Source: an uncultured Spirochaetales bacterium
GTDB taxonomy: Bacteria > Spirochaetota > Spirochaetia > Sphaerochaetales > Sphaerochaetaceae
Direction of reading: 5' to 3'
Assembly: GCA_949283305.1 (NCBI GenBank)
Contig: CASDRU010000006.1
Span: forward strand, 1 to 64,000
Length of the DNA: 64,000 nt
Part shown: in pieces, positions 26,920 to 34,605 of the stretch
How the letters are laid out: the number at the start of each line of letters is the position of its first letter
Numbering within the stretch: the stretch's first letter is position 1
Program-made: the position numbers and the translations under genes
The notes under the pieces: model-generated
The model's input: only the letters and a program-made list of their open reading frames with translations
Told to the model about the DNA's origin: nothing
Database searches by the model: none

Positions 26920-28043
26920 TAAATCCAGCATTAGTCAAAAGCCTTCTTGATAGCGCTGAAAGCCTCCCGCAGAGTCTTCTTTTTTCAGGAGAGCGGTACT
27001 CGGGAAGGCTCTCTGCTGCATTTTCCCTCATTTCCAGGCTTGAGAAAAATGAAGAAACTGAGCGTTACTGGAGATCAAGCGATATTGCATTCATCCCTGA
27101 GAGAGATCTTTCTCTTGAACTTGATTGTGCATACAATCTTCTTCTTGAGAGAACATGCACAAGGACAAAGGATTATTTTGTAAAGAGAGTGATGAGCATT
27201 CTTCTGCAGTATCACAGGGCGTTTTTAAAAAGCGGAGATAAAAAGAAAGAGAAGCTTTTCTCAGATGCTGCCGACATAGACCAGATGCTTTATTCCTTCA
27301 TAGAGACAAGCAGCGATGACAAAGAGGCCATCACTGCACTTGCTTCTGATATATATACCCTTGCCCGCAGGGATGAATTTATAAAATGCATGAAGAAGAA
27401 AAGCATTTTAAGCGCAGATGAGGTCAGGGCATTCAATGAATATGCTGAAAGCGGAGGAGCAAACAAATACATAATCATCGAGAATATCGAGAATGCAAGC
27501 GAGCAGAGCAAGAACGCAATGCTGAAGATTCTTGAGGAGCCTCCGCGCGGAGTGTATTTCATCCTGATAAGCAGCAGCCCCTCAAGGATAATGAGCACGA
27601 TTTTATCGCGTGTGAGGAAGATAGACTTTCCTCAGATGAGAAAAGAGGATCTCGGGCCTTTCCTCTTATCCGAGTTTTTGGAAAGCGGAAGCTATTCTAG
27701 TCTTTCTGATTTCTTCTACTCAAAGAGCGTTGATGAGGAGGAGAGAAAGAAAATCGAGGAGCATGCATCTTATTTCTATTCTCTTTTTGACGGCAGGAAG
27801 AGAATTGACAACAGCAGAATAAACGAGATTTTCACTCTGCTTGAGAAGGTCAGGGGCTTCTCTCTCTTTTACTCTCTTATAGTCAAGAAGCTTGAAAATG
27901 ATTATTCTCATAAAAGGATTTCTGCTTTGAAAGCAAAGACTGTGCTGAATATCCTGACAGTCTCAGACCAGAACAGTTCTGTATACTCTCAGAGCAGGAA
28001 GGCCTCGCTTGAAGGAGCACTCAGGAAAATAAGATGTCTGTAA
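26916..28043 (+). CDS. holB: DNA polymerase III delta' subunit-like protein
   Basis: Clamp-loader delta'-type AAA+ protein of 375 residues. The core shows NKYIIIENIENASEQSKNAML, then KILEEPPRG and the SRC-like ILSRVRKIDF. The Walker A is degenerate (SGERYSGR), and the zinc-binding Cys residues are absent, as in some delta' subunits that do not bind ATP. The start at ATG 26916 is chosen for the 4-nt overlap with cvpA and the LLFSGE beginning; a longer reading from 26802 overlaps cvpA. The end overlaps the kinase gene by 10 nt. Confidence 0.8.
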   Translation: MINPALVKSLLDSAESLPQSLLFSGERYSGRLSAAFSLISRLEKNEETERYWRSSDIAFIPERDLSLELDCAYNLLLERTCTRTKDYFVKRVMSILLQYHRAFLKSGDKKKEKLFSDAADIDQMLYSFIETSSDDKEAITALASDIYTLARRDEFIKCMKKKSILSADEVRAFNEYAESGGANKYIIIENIENASEQSKNAMLKILEEPPRGVYFILISSSPSRIMSTILSRVRKIDFPQMRKEDLGPFLLSEFLESGSYSSLSDFFYSKSVDEEERKKIEEHASYFYSLFDGRKRIDNSRINEIFTLLEKVRGFSLFYSLIVKKLENDYSHKRISALKAKTVLNILTVSDQNSSVYSQSRKASLEGALRKIRCL

Positions 28044-29209
28044 AGCTGCTGAAGAAGATAATATCGGATGACAAGGCTGTCTCCTATGACAGAGTCAAGG
28101 GGATAATTGAAAACGCCATAGATGATTATGACATTCTCATTTCCATGCTTGATGCTCAGGATGACGGGCATATCCTGATTCAGAAATCCAACAAATCGAT
28201 TATTTTCATCAACCGTGCTGTGACAAAGCTCATAATGCTTAAGAAAATTGACGGGAAGGTGAAGATTGAAGATGATTCTCTCATGCTTGACAGGGATGTG
28301 AAGAAATACCTTATTTCCCTCATCGACGGAGATGTCTCTGACTCGAGGGATTTTTCCTTCGGGGATGGGAGTGTGAGAATCATAAGATTCATGAAGAGGG
28401 AATTCTCATTCAAGGATAAAGTCTATCTGGACATAATAATCCGGGACATGACAAGTCAGCTCAAGGCGGAAGCCAGAATGAGAAATATTGAAAGCCTTGC
28501 AAGCATGACAACAATGGCAGCAGGGGTTGCTCATGAGATCAAGAATCCTCTTGCTGCAATGAAGATCTATACGAGCCTGCTCAGAAAGAGTCTGGCAAAA
28601 ACTGAGGATGAAGATCTGAAGAAGAAAGCATCATCATTTATTGATGTGATAGAAGAGGAGACTGAGCGCCTGAATGGCATAGCCGTGGATTTCCTCTTTG
28701 CTGTAAAGCCCCTGGACCTTTCTTTGATGCTTGATGATCTCAATCAGATAATTTCTGATATAATCACATTCATAAAGCCGGAGGCGGATGAGAAGAATAT
28801 AAATATTGTCTTTCATCAGGACCGCTTCATCCCTTCATTGATGCTTGACAGGAAGCTGATCAGAAGTGCCGTGCTGAATCTTGTCAACAACAGCTTTTAT
28901 GCAATGGAGGAAAGCATGGAAAAGGTCCTTGAGATAAGAACACGGCTGGACGGGGATTTCGTGCTTCTTTCTGTACGCGATACGGGAAGCGGTATGAGCG
29001 ATGAGACCCAGCAGAGGATCTTTGAGCCGTATTTCACTACAAAGGCAAAGATAGGAACCGGACTTGGCCTTACTGCTGTGCTCAAGATAATGAATTCCCA
29101 TGAGGGAGACATAAGCCTTTCATCAAGAGAAGGATGCGGAACGACATTCACTTTGCGCTTTCCTGTTCCCGTAAGTGAGAGGAAGGCTCTTTCCAAAAAG
29201 GAGAACTGA
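28034..29209 (+). CDS. NtrB-type sensor histidine kinase
   Basis: Cytosolic histidine kinase of 391 residues without membrane segments. An N-terminal PAS-like sensing region covers about residues 1-140. The dimerisation/phosphoacceptor helix carries His167 in AAGVAHEIKNPLAAM, and the ATPase domain has NLVNNSFYAM (N box), DTGSGMSDE (G1), FEPYFTTK (F) and GTGLGLT (G2). It overlaps the response regulator gene by 1 nt (TGATG), so the two are cognate partners. It is similar in layout to Borrelia HK2, the kinase for Rrp2. The signal sensed is unknown. Confidence 0.92.
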   Translation: MSVKLLKKIISDDKAVSYDRVKGIIENAIDDYDILISMLDAQDDGHILIQKSNKSIIFINRAVTKLIMLKKIDGKVKIEDDSLMLDRDVKKYLISLIDGDVSDSRDFSFGDGSVRIIRFMKREFSFKDKVYLDIIIRDMTSQLKAEARMRNIESLASMTTMAAGVAHEIKNPLAAMKIYTSLLRKSLAKTEDEDLKKKASSFIDVIEEETERLNGIAVDFLFAVKPLDLSLMLDDLNQIISDIITFIKPEADEKNINIVFHQDRFIPSLMLDRKLIRSAVLNLVNNSFYAMEESMEKVLEIRTRLDGDFVLLSVRDTGSGMSDETQQRIFEPYFTTKAKIGTGLGLTAVLKIMNSHEGDISLSSREGCGTTFTLRFPVPVSERKALSKKEN

Positions 29210-30567
29210 TGGCAACGATACTTATTGCAGATGATGAAGTTAATATCCTTTCAGGTCTTGAGATCGCATTTACAGAGGAAGGCTGGAATGTGCTTTGCGC
29301 CTCGGACGGGCTTGATGCATGGGAAAAGATAAACAAGAATGATGTCGATCTTGTGATAACGGACCTGAAGATGCCCAAGATGGACGGTTATGAGCTTTTG
29401 AAGAAGATATCTTCAAGCTATCCGCGCCTTCCTGTGATTGTCCTGACAGGGCACGGCACAATCGAGACAGCCGTTGAGACGATGAGGGACGGAGCTGTTG
29501 ATTTCTTCACAAAGCCTGTTGACCTTGACAAGCTTCTCCTTGTCGTGAAAAAGACGATATTGAACAGTGAGCTCAAAGAGCAGAACAGAAAGCTGACTGA
29601 AGAGATAGACAAGCTGAAAAAAAGGCAGCAGTATTCTTCAATAATAGGAAAGAGCAGCAAGGTCAGCCAGCTCATGGAAATCATAAATCAGGTTGCCCCG
29701 ACCAAGGCAAGCGTGCTGATCACAGGAGAAAGCGGGACTGGTAAGGAGCTTGTCAGCGATGCAATATATTCTCTTTCATCCAGAGTCGGCAAGCCTTTTG
29801 TCAAGGTTCACTGTGCAGCTCTTTCTGAAAGCCTGCTCGAATCAGAGCTTTTTGGGCACGAAAAGGGTGCTTTCACAGGGGCTGCAAAAGAGAAGAAGGG
29901 CCGCTTTGAGCTTGCTGACGGGGGAACGATTTTTTTAGATGAGATTGGCGAGATAAACGCGCAGACACAGATAAAGCTTCTTCGTGTGCTCCAGGAAAAA
30001 GAATTTGAGAGAGTGGGCGGGGAAAAGACAATAAAGGTCGATGTTCGTGTGATATGCGCGACAAACAGGAATCTTGAAGATGAAGTCAAAAAGGGAAATT
30101 TCCGTGAGGACCTTTATTACCGCTTGAATGTCGTTCATATTTCTGTCCCTCCCTTGAGGGAGAGGAAAGAGGATATAGACATGCTTGCTCTTTCTTTTTT
30201 AAAGGAATTCAATGAAGAGGACGGAAAGAAGATAGAAGGTTTTACAAAAGCCGCGAGAAAGGCTTTATTCTCTTATTCATGGCCCGGAAATGTCAGGGAG
30301 CTTAAGAACACAATAGAATCTGCTGTTGTTCTTGCAAAGGGCAATATGATAGACACAGATGATCTACCTTCCTCAATTCTTGATGAGGGAAAGAAAGAAG
30401 ATCTTGTGATAACGCTTCCAGTTACAATGGAGGAAGTGGAGAAGAAAGTCATATATTCCACAATCGACTATTTTGAAGGCAATAAGTCTAAAGCAGCTGA
30501 TGAGCTCAAAATAGGCAGGAAGACCCTTTACAGAAAACTCGAGGAGTTTGAAAAAGACAATGCCTGA
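29209..30567 (+). CDS. NtrC-family sigma-54-dependent response regulator
   Basis: A 452-residue enhancer-binding protein. The receiver domain has phospho-Asp52 (VITDLKMPKMDG), the AAA+ domain has Walker A GESGTGKE at 173-180, the sigma-54 contact loop GAFTGA at 220-225 and Walker B GGTIFLDEIGE, and the C-terminus has a Fis-type helix-turn-helix (KAADELKIGRKTLYRKL). All elements needed to activate RpoN-dependent promoters are intact. It is coupled to the kinase gene upstream and overlaps dinG downstream by 8 nt. A likely target is the sigma-factor gene at 33556, which has a sigma-54 promoter. Confidence 0.95.
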   Translation: MATILIADDEVNILSGLEIAFTEEGWNVLCASDGLDAWEKINKNDVDLVITDLKMPKMDGYELLKKISSSYPRLPVIVLTGHGTIETAVETMRDGAVDFFTKPVDLDKLLLVVKKTILNSELKEQNRKLTEEIDKLKKRQQYSSIIGKSSKVSQLMEIINQVAPTKASVLITGESGTGKELVSDAIYSLSSRVGKPFVKVHCAALSESLLESELFGHEKGAFTGAAKEKKGRFELADGGTIFLDEIGEINAQTQIKLLRVLQEKEFERVGGEKTIKVDVRVICATNRNLEDEVKKGNFREDLYYRLNVVHISVPPLRERKEDIDMLALSFLKEFNEEDGKKIEGFTKAARKALFSYSWPGNVRELKNTIESAVVLAKGNMIDTDDLPSSILDEGKKEDLVITLPVTMEEVEKKVIYSTIDYFEGNKSKAADELKIGRKTLYRKLEEFEKDNA

Positions 30568-32608
30568 TCTTTTTGATGTCTTTTCAAAAAACGGGATACT
30601 TTCATCTTGTCTCGAGGACTACAAGGTAAGAGATGACCAGATAACAGCCAGCGAGAAAATAGAGGAGGCTCTTTCAACCTCGTCAATGGCTTTCATTGAG
30701 GCTGGCACCGGAATAGGCAAGACATATGCATATCTTGTTCCTATAATCCTTGCTCTTGTAAGGGACAGGAAAAAGAAGGCTGTGATAGCATCCAGCACAA
30801 TTGTTCTTGAAAAGCAGATATTCCTTTCAGATCTTCCATGCCTTATTGATGCCCTCTGTGCAGATTTAAGATATTCTCTCCTCCTTGGACGCTCAAATTA
30901 CCTTTGTGCACGCAAGTTCAGGGATGCAGAGAACAGTCTGTTTAAGAACGAGAGTCAGATTGAGAGCATATATTCATGGCTTGAAGAGACGGAAAGCGGA
31001 ATCGTTGATGACTTTACAGGCGATTTGAAAACAAAGAAAGAGCTTTTCATGTATACAGCTGATGATACATGCCCAATGCGCTCCTGCCCGTATTACACTG
31101 AATGCTTTTACAAGAAGGCCCGCGAGGAGGCAATGCGCTCAGAGATTGTAGTGACAAGCCACAAGATGGTTTTAATTGATGCAAAACACAGAAGCGAGAC
31201 AAATGCAGATTTCTCAGCTGACTCGATTCTTCCGCATTATGACTATCTTGTTCTTGATGAGGCCCATCATATTGAGGAAGAGGCAACCACTGCATTCTCT
31301 TCCTCTTATTCATATGCCGATGTAAAGAGAATAATACTGAATCTTTATTATAAGAATGAGGACATGGGGAAAAAGAACATACTCATGTTCCTGCAAAAGT
31401 GTGAGAAGGAAAAAGGGGCAACTGCAAAGCTCGTAAAGAATCTTGAGGATTTAGAAAAAAACTGTGCTTCATTTGACAGAACACTTCAGACTGTTACAGC
31501 AAATGGACAGGCAATTTTCAATTTAGATGTGATAAAAGATGACAATATAAAAAAAGAAGCGGAGGAGATAATAAAGCTTTCAAATGACATTTATGCCGAT
31601 GCATCCATCTTATATGATCCTGACAAGCTGGATCTGAATGATGCATCAAGCTATGCAGATGTAGTCTTGAAAGCCTGTTTGAAGATAAAGCTTTCTTCTG
31701 ATACCCTTTCTCTCTTCTTCAGCGGGGAAAAAGATGATTCTCTCATACTCTATACAGAGAAGACAAAGGACTCTGTATTTCTTTCAGTTTCTCCTCTAAG
31801 CGTTTCAGATCTGCTGAATTCCATGCTGTTCTCAAAAATCGGGAGCACGGTATTCATCTCTGCAACGCTTTCATACAAAAACAGCTTTTCAGAGCTTAAG
31901 GAAAAACTTGGAGTTGGAAAAGAGACGATCGACTTTATCGCAAAGAGTCCTTTTGACTATAAGAGCAATCTGCGCCTTATCTGTCCCTCAGACGGCATCT
32001 GTTTCAATTTCAAGGAAAAAGCTGAATACAACAGATACCTGTCTGAGTACGTGACAAAGGCCATCCTTTCATCATCCGGGGGTGCACTTGTTCTTTTTAC
32101 AAGCATTGAAAGCATGGAAAGCGTGTATAAAAGCGTTCATCCCTTCCTTGAGCAAAACAATATAAAGTCTTTTATGCAGGAGAGGAAAACAGACAGGAAT
32201 GCAATACTCAGGAAATTCAAGAAGGATGTGAACTCAGTTCTTTTTGCAACATCCTCTTTCTGGGAGGGAATTGATGCTGTTGGAGATACTCTGCGCCTCC
32301 TGATCATTACAAAGCTTCCGTTTACCAATCCTGATGAGCCTGTCAAAAAAGCCCGTTTTGATTATCTTGAAAGCCTGGAGCGCGGCCAGGGCTGGAAGAA
32401 GATCGTGATCTATGATGCGATTCAGAAGCTCAAGCAGGGAATAGGAAGGCTGATCAGAAGCGAGACAGACCGAGGGGTTGTTCTCATTCTCGACAGCAGA
32501 TTCAAAAAATACAGCGGCATTGATGAAAATTTCAGGGAATACAATTTTGATGAGGATGCAAGGCTGGAGAATCTTGAAAGGAGGATTGAGGATTTCCTCT
32601 TTTCATGA
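30560..32608 (+). CDS. dinG: DinG/XPD-family ATP-dependent helicase
   Basis: Superfamily 2 helicase of 682 residues. It has Walker A IEAGTGIGKTYAYLVP, a four-Cys iron-sulphur cluster region (CARKF, then TCPMRSCPYYTEC), the DEAH box VLDEAHHIEEEA and the C-terminal QGIGRLIRSETDRG. ATG 30560 is preferred over TTG 30548: GAGGAG at 30541 is almost abutting the TTG. It is the last gene of the cvpA operon, overlapping the regulator gene by 8 nt and followed by a hairpin shared with groES. Confidence 0.88.
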   Translation: MPDLFDVFSKNGILSSCLEDYKVRDDQITASEKIEEALSTSSMAFIEAGTGIGKTYAYLVPIILALVRDRKKKAVIASSTIVLEKQIFLSDLPCLIDALCADLRYSLLLGRSNYLCARKFRDAENSLFKNESQIESIYSWLEETESGIVDDFTGDLKTKKELFMYTADDTCPMRSCPYYTECFYKKAREEAMRSEIVVTSHKMVLIDAKHRSETNADFSADSILPHYDYLVLDEAHHIEEEATTAFSSSYSYADVKRIILNLYYKNEDMGKKNILMFLQKCEKEKGATAKLVKNLEDLEKNCASFDRTLQTVTANGQAIFNLDVIKDDNIKKEAEEIIKLSNDIYADASILYDPDKLDLNDASSYADVVLKACLKIKLSSDTLSLFFSGEKDDSLILYTEKTKDSVFLSVSPLSVSDLLNSMLFSKIGSTVFISATLSYKNSFSELKEKLGVGKETIDFIAKSPFDYKSNLRLICPSDGICFNFKEKAEYNRYLSEYVTKAILSSSGGALVLFTSIESMESVYKSVHPFLEQNNIKSFMQERKTDRNAILRKFKKDVNSVLFATSSFWEGIDAVGDTLRLLIITKLPFTNPDEPVKKARFDYLESLERGQGWKKIVIYDAIQKLKQGIGRLIRSETDRGVVLILDSRFKKYSGIDENFREYNFDEDARLENLERRIEDFLFS

Positions 32609-32637
32609 AAAAATCCCGGTTGCCCGGGATCTCTTTA
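32607..32637 (-). terminator. Shared hairpin terminator between dinG and groES
   Basis: Stem ATCCCGG/CCGGGAT with a TTGC loop. On the minus strand it is followed by six T, making it a good terminator for groES; on the plus strand the tail CTCTTTATT is weaker. Confidence 0.75.
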
Positions 32638-32898
32638 TTCGATTACTGCAAGGATGTCCTTGTAGCTGATGAGCAGGTATTCATCCCCGCCGTCCTTCAC
32701 GCTTGTTCCTGCATATTTGTCATGAAGAACACGCTGGCCGGCCTTTACCGGAATGTCCTTTGAAGAACCGACTGCCTCAACAGTTGCAATCTGAGTCTTC
32801 TCCTGAGCTGCCTGCGGGATATAGATTCCTGCTGCAGTTCTCTCTTCCTGCTTCTCAACCTTCAGAAGAACTCTTTCACCAAGTGGTACGATTTTCAT
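32635..32898 (-). CDS. groES: Co-chaperonin GroES
   Basis: Lid of the GroEL chaperonin (87 aa). It reads MKIVPLGERVLLKVEK, with the mobile loop EERTAAGIYIPQ and the C-terminal ISYKDILAVIE. ATG 32898 is chosen because AGAGGTGA lies 4-5 nt upstream; a longer reading from 32922 spans that site. groEL is not adjacent: the gene stands alone between a terminator and its own promoter, as in some other spirochaetes. No CIRCE element is seen upstream. Confidence 0.93.
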   Translation of the reverse strand: MKIVPLGERVLLKVEKQEERTAAGIYIPQAAQEKTQIATVEAVGSSKDIPVKAGQRVLHDKYAGTSVKDGGDEYLLISYKDILAVIE

Positions 32899-32927
32899 TT
32901 CATCACCTCTTTTAAATTTCATTAGTT

Positions 32928-32956
32928 AATATAGTAATAGAAGAGAATAGTGACAA
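32928..32956 (-). promoter_or_regulatory. Sigma-70-type promoter of groES
   Basis: On the minus strand: TTGTCA, 17-bp spacer, TATATT. It is well placed about 30 bp before the groES start codon. No CIRCE inverted repeat overlaps it. Confidence 0.7.
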
Positions 32957-33039
32957 GATGAACAGAAAAAAATTATTTTTTTGTTTTTCCTGTTAACTTT
33001 TCTGTATTTTTTATTATTTTCATACTGAAGGAGTTGAAA

Positions 33040-33393
33040 ATGCAGAAAATCATCATGATTGAAAGCGCTGAGATGATCAGGGAAAGAATGCTGAGAAGCT
33101 ACATCAGTTTCTTTCTTACAAGACTTTCCTCAGCAATTGATGATGATTTTCTAAAATTCTATGAATGTCAGATAAGAAAGTATTTCACTAACAAGAAGAA
33201 CAATTACATGAGTCTTGTTGAAGGGGACATGATTACTGATCTTATCTTTTCAGTCTATTCAGACATCGTCTCATCTCCTTTTATCAAAAGCCAGAGCGGT
33301 AAGAAAAGAATACTCAGCCATACAAGGATCATCTTTCCTTTGGGCCAGAGTGACACATATGATGAGGAAGAGGATAAGAGTGTGTCATTTTGA
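33040..33393 (+). CDS. Hypothetical protein, 117 aa, upstream of the sigma factor gene
   Basis: Not recognised. A 117-residue protein, helical and lysine/acid-rich, with an MIRERMLRSYISFFLTRLSS helix near the N-terminus and an acidic, serine-ended tail (DTYDEEEDKSVSF). No membrane segment, cysteine pair or signal peptide. AAGGAG with a 6-nt spacer supports ATG 33040 over TTG 33034. It is divergent from groES and ends within the first palindrome upstream of the sigma-54 promoter at 33515. Possible link to the regulatory region, but none is shown by sequence. Confidence 0.7.
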   Translation: MQKIIMIESAEMIRERMLRSYISFFLTRLSSAIDDDFLKFYECQIRKYFTNKKNNYMSLVEGDMITDLIFSVYSDIVSSPFIKSQSGKKRILSHTRIIFPLGQSDTYDEEEDKSVSF

Positions 33394-33396
33394 CTG
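33381..33396 (+). promoter_or_regulatory. Candidate enhancer site 1 for NtrC-type activator
   Basis: TGTGTCATTTTGACTG, a GTCA-TTT-TGAC palindrome, about 153 bp upstream of the predicted sigma-54 start. It overlaps the stop codon of the preceding gene. A second copy lies exactly 40 bp downstream. An isolated TTTTGACTG direct repeat also runs through 388-406. Confidence 0.5.
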
Positions 33397-33420
33397 CTTT
33401 TGACTGTCTGAAAAATATTT

Positions 33421-33436
33421 TGTGTCAAATTGACAT
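33421..33436 (+). promoter_or_regulatory. Candidate enhancer site 2 for NtrC-type activator
   Basis: TGTGTCAAATTGACAT, containing the perfect palindrome TGTCAA-A-TTGACA (33423-33435), about 114 bp upstream of the predicted start. It shares the TGTGTCA-N3-TGAC pattern with site 1 at a helically phased 40-bp distance. Confidence 0.55.
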
Positions 33437-33514
33437 TTTCTTCATACTGTCTACATATTCATAAAATTCATATAATTTGTTTTTATAAAAAGAATTATAT
33501 TGTTTGTTAAAGTC

Positions 33515-33531
33515 TTGGCACGCTCCTTGCA
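33515..33531 (+). promoter_or_regulatory. Sigma-54 (RpoN) promoter of the sigma factor gene
   Basis: TTGGCACG-CTCC-TTGCA: GG (33517-33518) and GC (33529-33530) are separated by exactly 10 nt, matching the -24/-12 consensus YTGGCACG-N4-TTGCW at every key base. The predicted start is near 33542, giving a very short leader with AGGAGA just before ATG 33556. Confidence 0.9.
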
Positions 33532-33555
33532 AAGTAGTTTCTGTAGGAGATTTAA

Positions 33556-34419
33556 ATGACAAACAACAGCTTAATAAATGAAAACGAAAGCCATGTTCTC
33601 TCACTTTATCTTGAGGAAATCAACAGGATTCCGATGCTTACAAATGAAGAGGAGAGCATTCTTGCCAGAAAAGCAAAAATGGGCGATAAGAAGGCTTTTG
33701 ACAGAATCATCAATGCCAATCTCCGTTTTGTTGTATCAGTTGCAAAGAAATTCCGTGGACAGGGGCTTGCTCTTGAAGACCTTATAAACGAAGGAAACAT
33801 AGGACTTATCACTGCACTTGAGAAATTTGAGCCGGAAAAAGGCTATCACTTCATTTCCTATGCAGTATGGTGGATCAGACAGTCAATCATGAAAGCCATA
33901 AGCGAGAAGGGAAGGGCAGTGCGTCTTCCGCTCAACAGGGCAAATGAGCTTGTGCAGATCCAGAAGGCCAGGGCTGAGCTTGTTCATGAGACGGACTCCG
34001 ATGAGGTGGATGCTTCTCTGATAAGCCAGAAAACAGGACTGGATGAAACTCTCGTAAAGGATCTGATTTCGATCTCGCAGGATCTTGTAAATCTTGATGC
34101 ATCCGTAAAGAGCAAGGATGAAAGCAGTGCAACTTTTTCTGATTTCATCTCATCCCAGGATAAGGGTCCAGAGGAGGAGACAGTTGATGAAAGCCTCAGG
34201 CTTGAGATAATGGACATGCTCTCATCCCTTTCTCCCCGTGAAAGACAGATCCTTGAGATGCGCTACGGGCTGAATGGAAAGAAGCCGATGAGCCTCAAGG
34301 AGATCGGAGAACTCTATGGACTTACAAAAGAAAGAATCAGGCAGATTGAGAAGAGAAGTCTTGAGAAGCTCAGAATGCTTTCTGAAAAGAAAGAACTTTC
34401 ATGCTACACGGTAGCATAA
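33556..34419 (+). CDS. Alternative sigma-70-family factor (RpoS-like)
   Basis: A 287-residue group 2/3 sigma factor. Region 1.2/2.1 is HVLSLYLEEINRIPMLT, region 2 has DLINEGNIGLITALEKFEPEKGYHFISYAVWWIRQ, shown here only as landmarks at about residues 75-112, and region 4.2 has SLKEIGELYGLTKERIRQIEKRSLEKL. Region 1.1 is missing, unlike the housekeeping RpoD at 54758. It would redirect RNA polymerase to a subset of promoters. A near-perfect sigma-54 promoter plus upstream palindromes implies control by RpoN and an NtrC-type activator, as Borrelia rpoS is controlled. RpoS-like is used loosely: orthology is not proven. Confidence 0.88.
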   Translation: MTNNSLINENESHVLSLYLEEINRIPMLTNEEESILARKAKMGDKKAFDRIINANLRFVVSVAKKFRGQGLALEDLINEGNIGLITALEKFEPEKGYHFISYAVWWIRQSIMKAISEKGRAVRLPLNRANELVQIQKARAELVHETDSDEVDASLISQKTGLDETLVKDLISISQDLVNLDASVKSKDESSATFSDFISSQDKGPEEETVDESLRLEIMDMLSSLSPRERQILEMRYGLNGKKPMSLKEIGELYGLTKERIRQIEKRSLEKLRMLSEKKELSCYTVA

Positions 34420-34444
34420 AATAAAGTAATCATCCCTCCATTTT

Positions 34445-34477
34445 AGCGGTACCTAATCAGTACCGCTTTTATTATTT
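34445..34477 (+). terminator. Terminator of the sigma factor gene
   Basis: Perfect 8-bp stem AGCGGTAC/GTACCGCT with a 7-nt loop and a T-rich tail. Confidence 0.85.
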
Positions 34478-34534
34478 ATTTCAAGAGAAAATACAAATTA
34501 TTGCCCCTGTTGGCCATTTTAACCTCATTTTTCC

Positions 34535-34563
34535 TTGCCGTCATGTTGCTCTCATGGTAAAAT
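34535..34563 (+). promoter_or_regulatory. Sigma-70-type promoter of ppdK
   Basis: TTGCCG, 17-bp spacer, TAAAAT; 42 bp from the -10 box to the ppdK start codon. Confidence 0.55.
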
Positions 34564-34605
34564 CTTTCTGTTTAAAAAGAATAACTGAACAAAAGAGGTT
34601 TTCAA

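Noticed and set aside
32899-33039. CIRCE element upstream of groES
   Set aside because: No TTAGCACTC-N9-GAGTGCTAA or close variant is present; only a sigma-70-type promoter.
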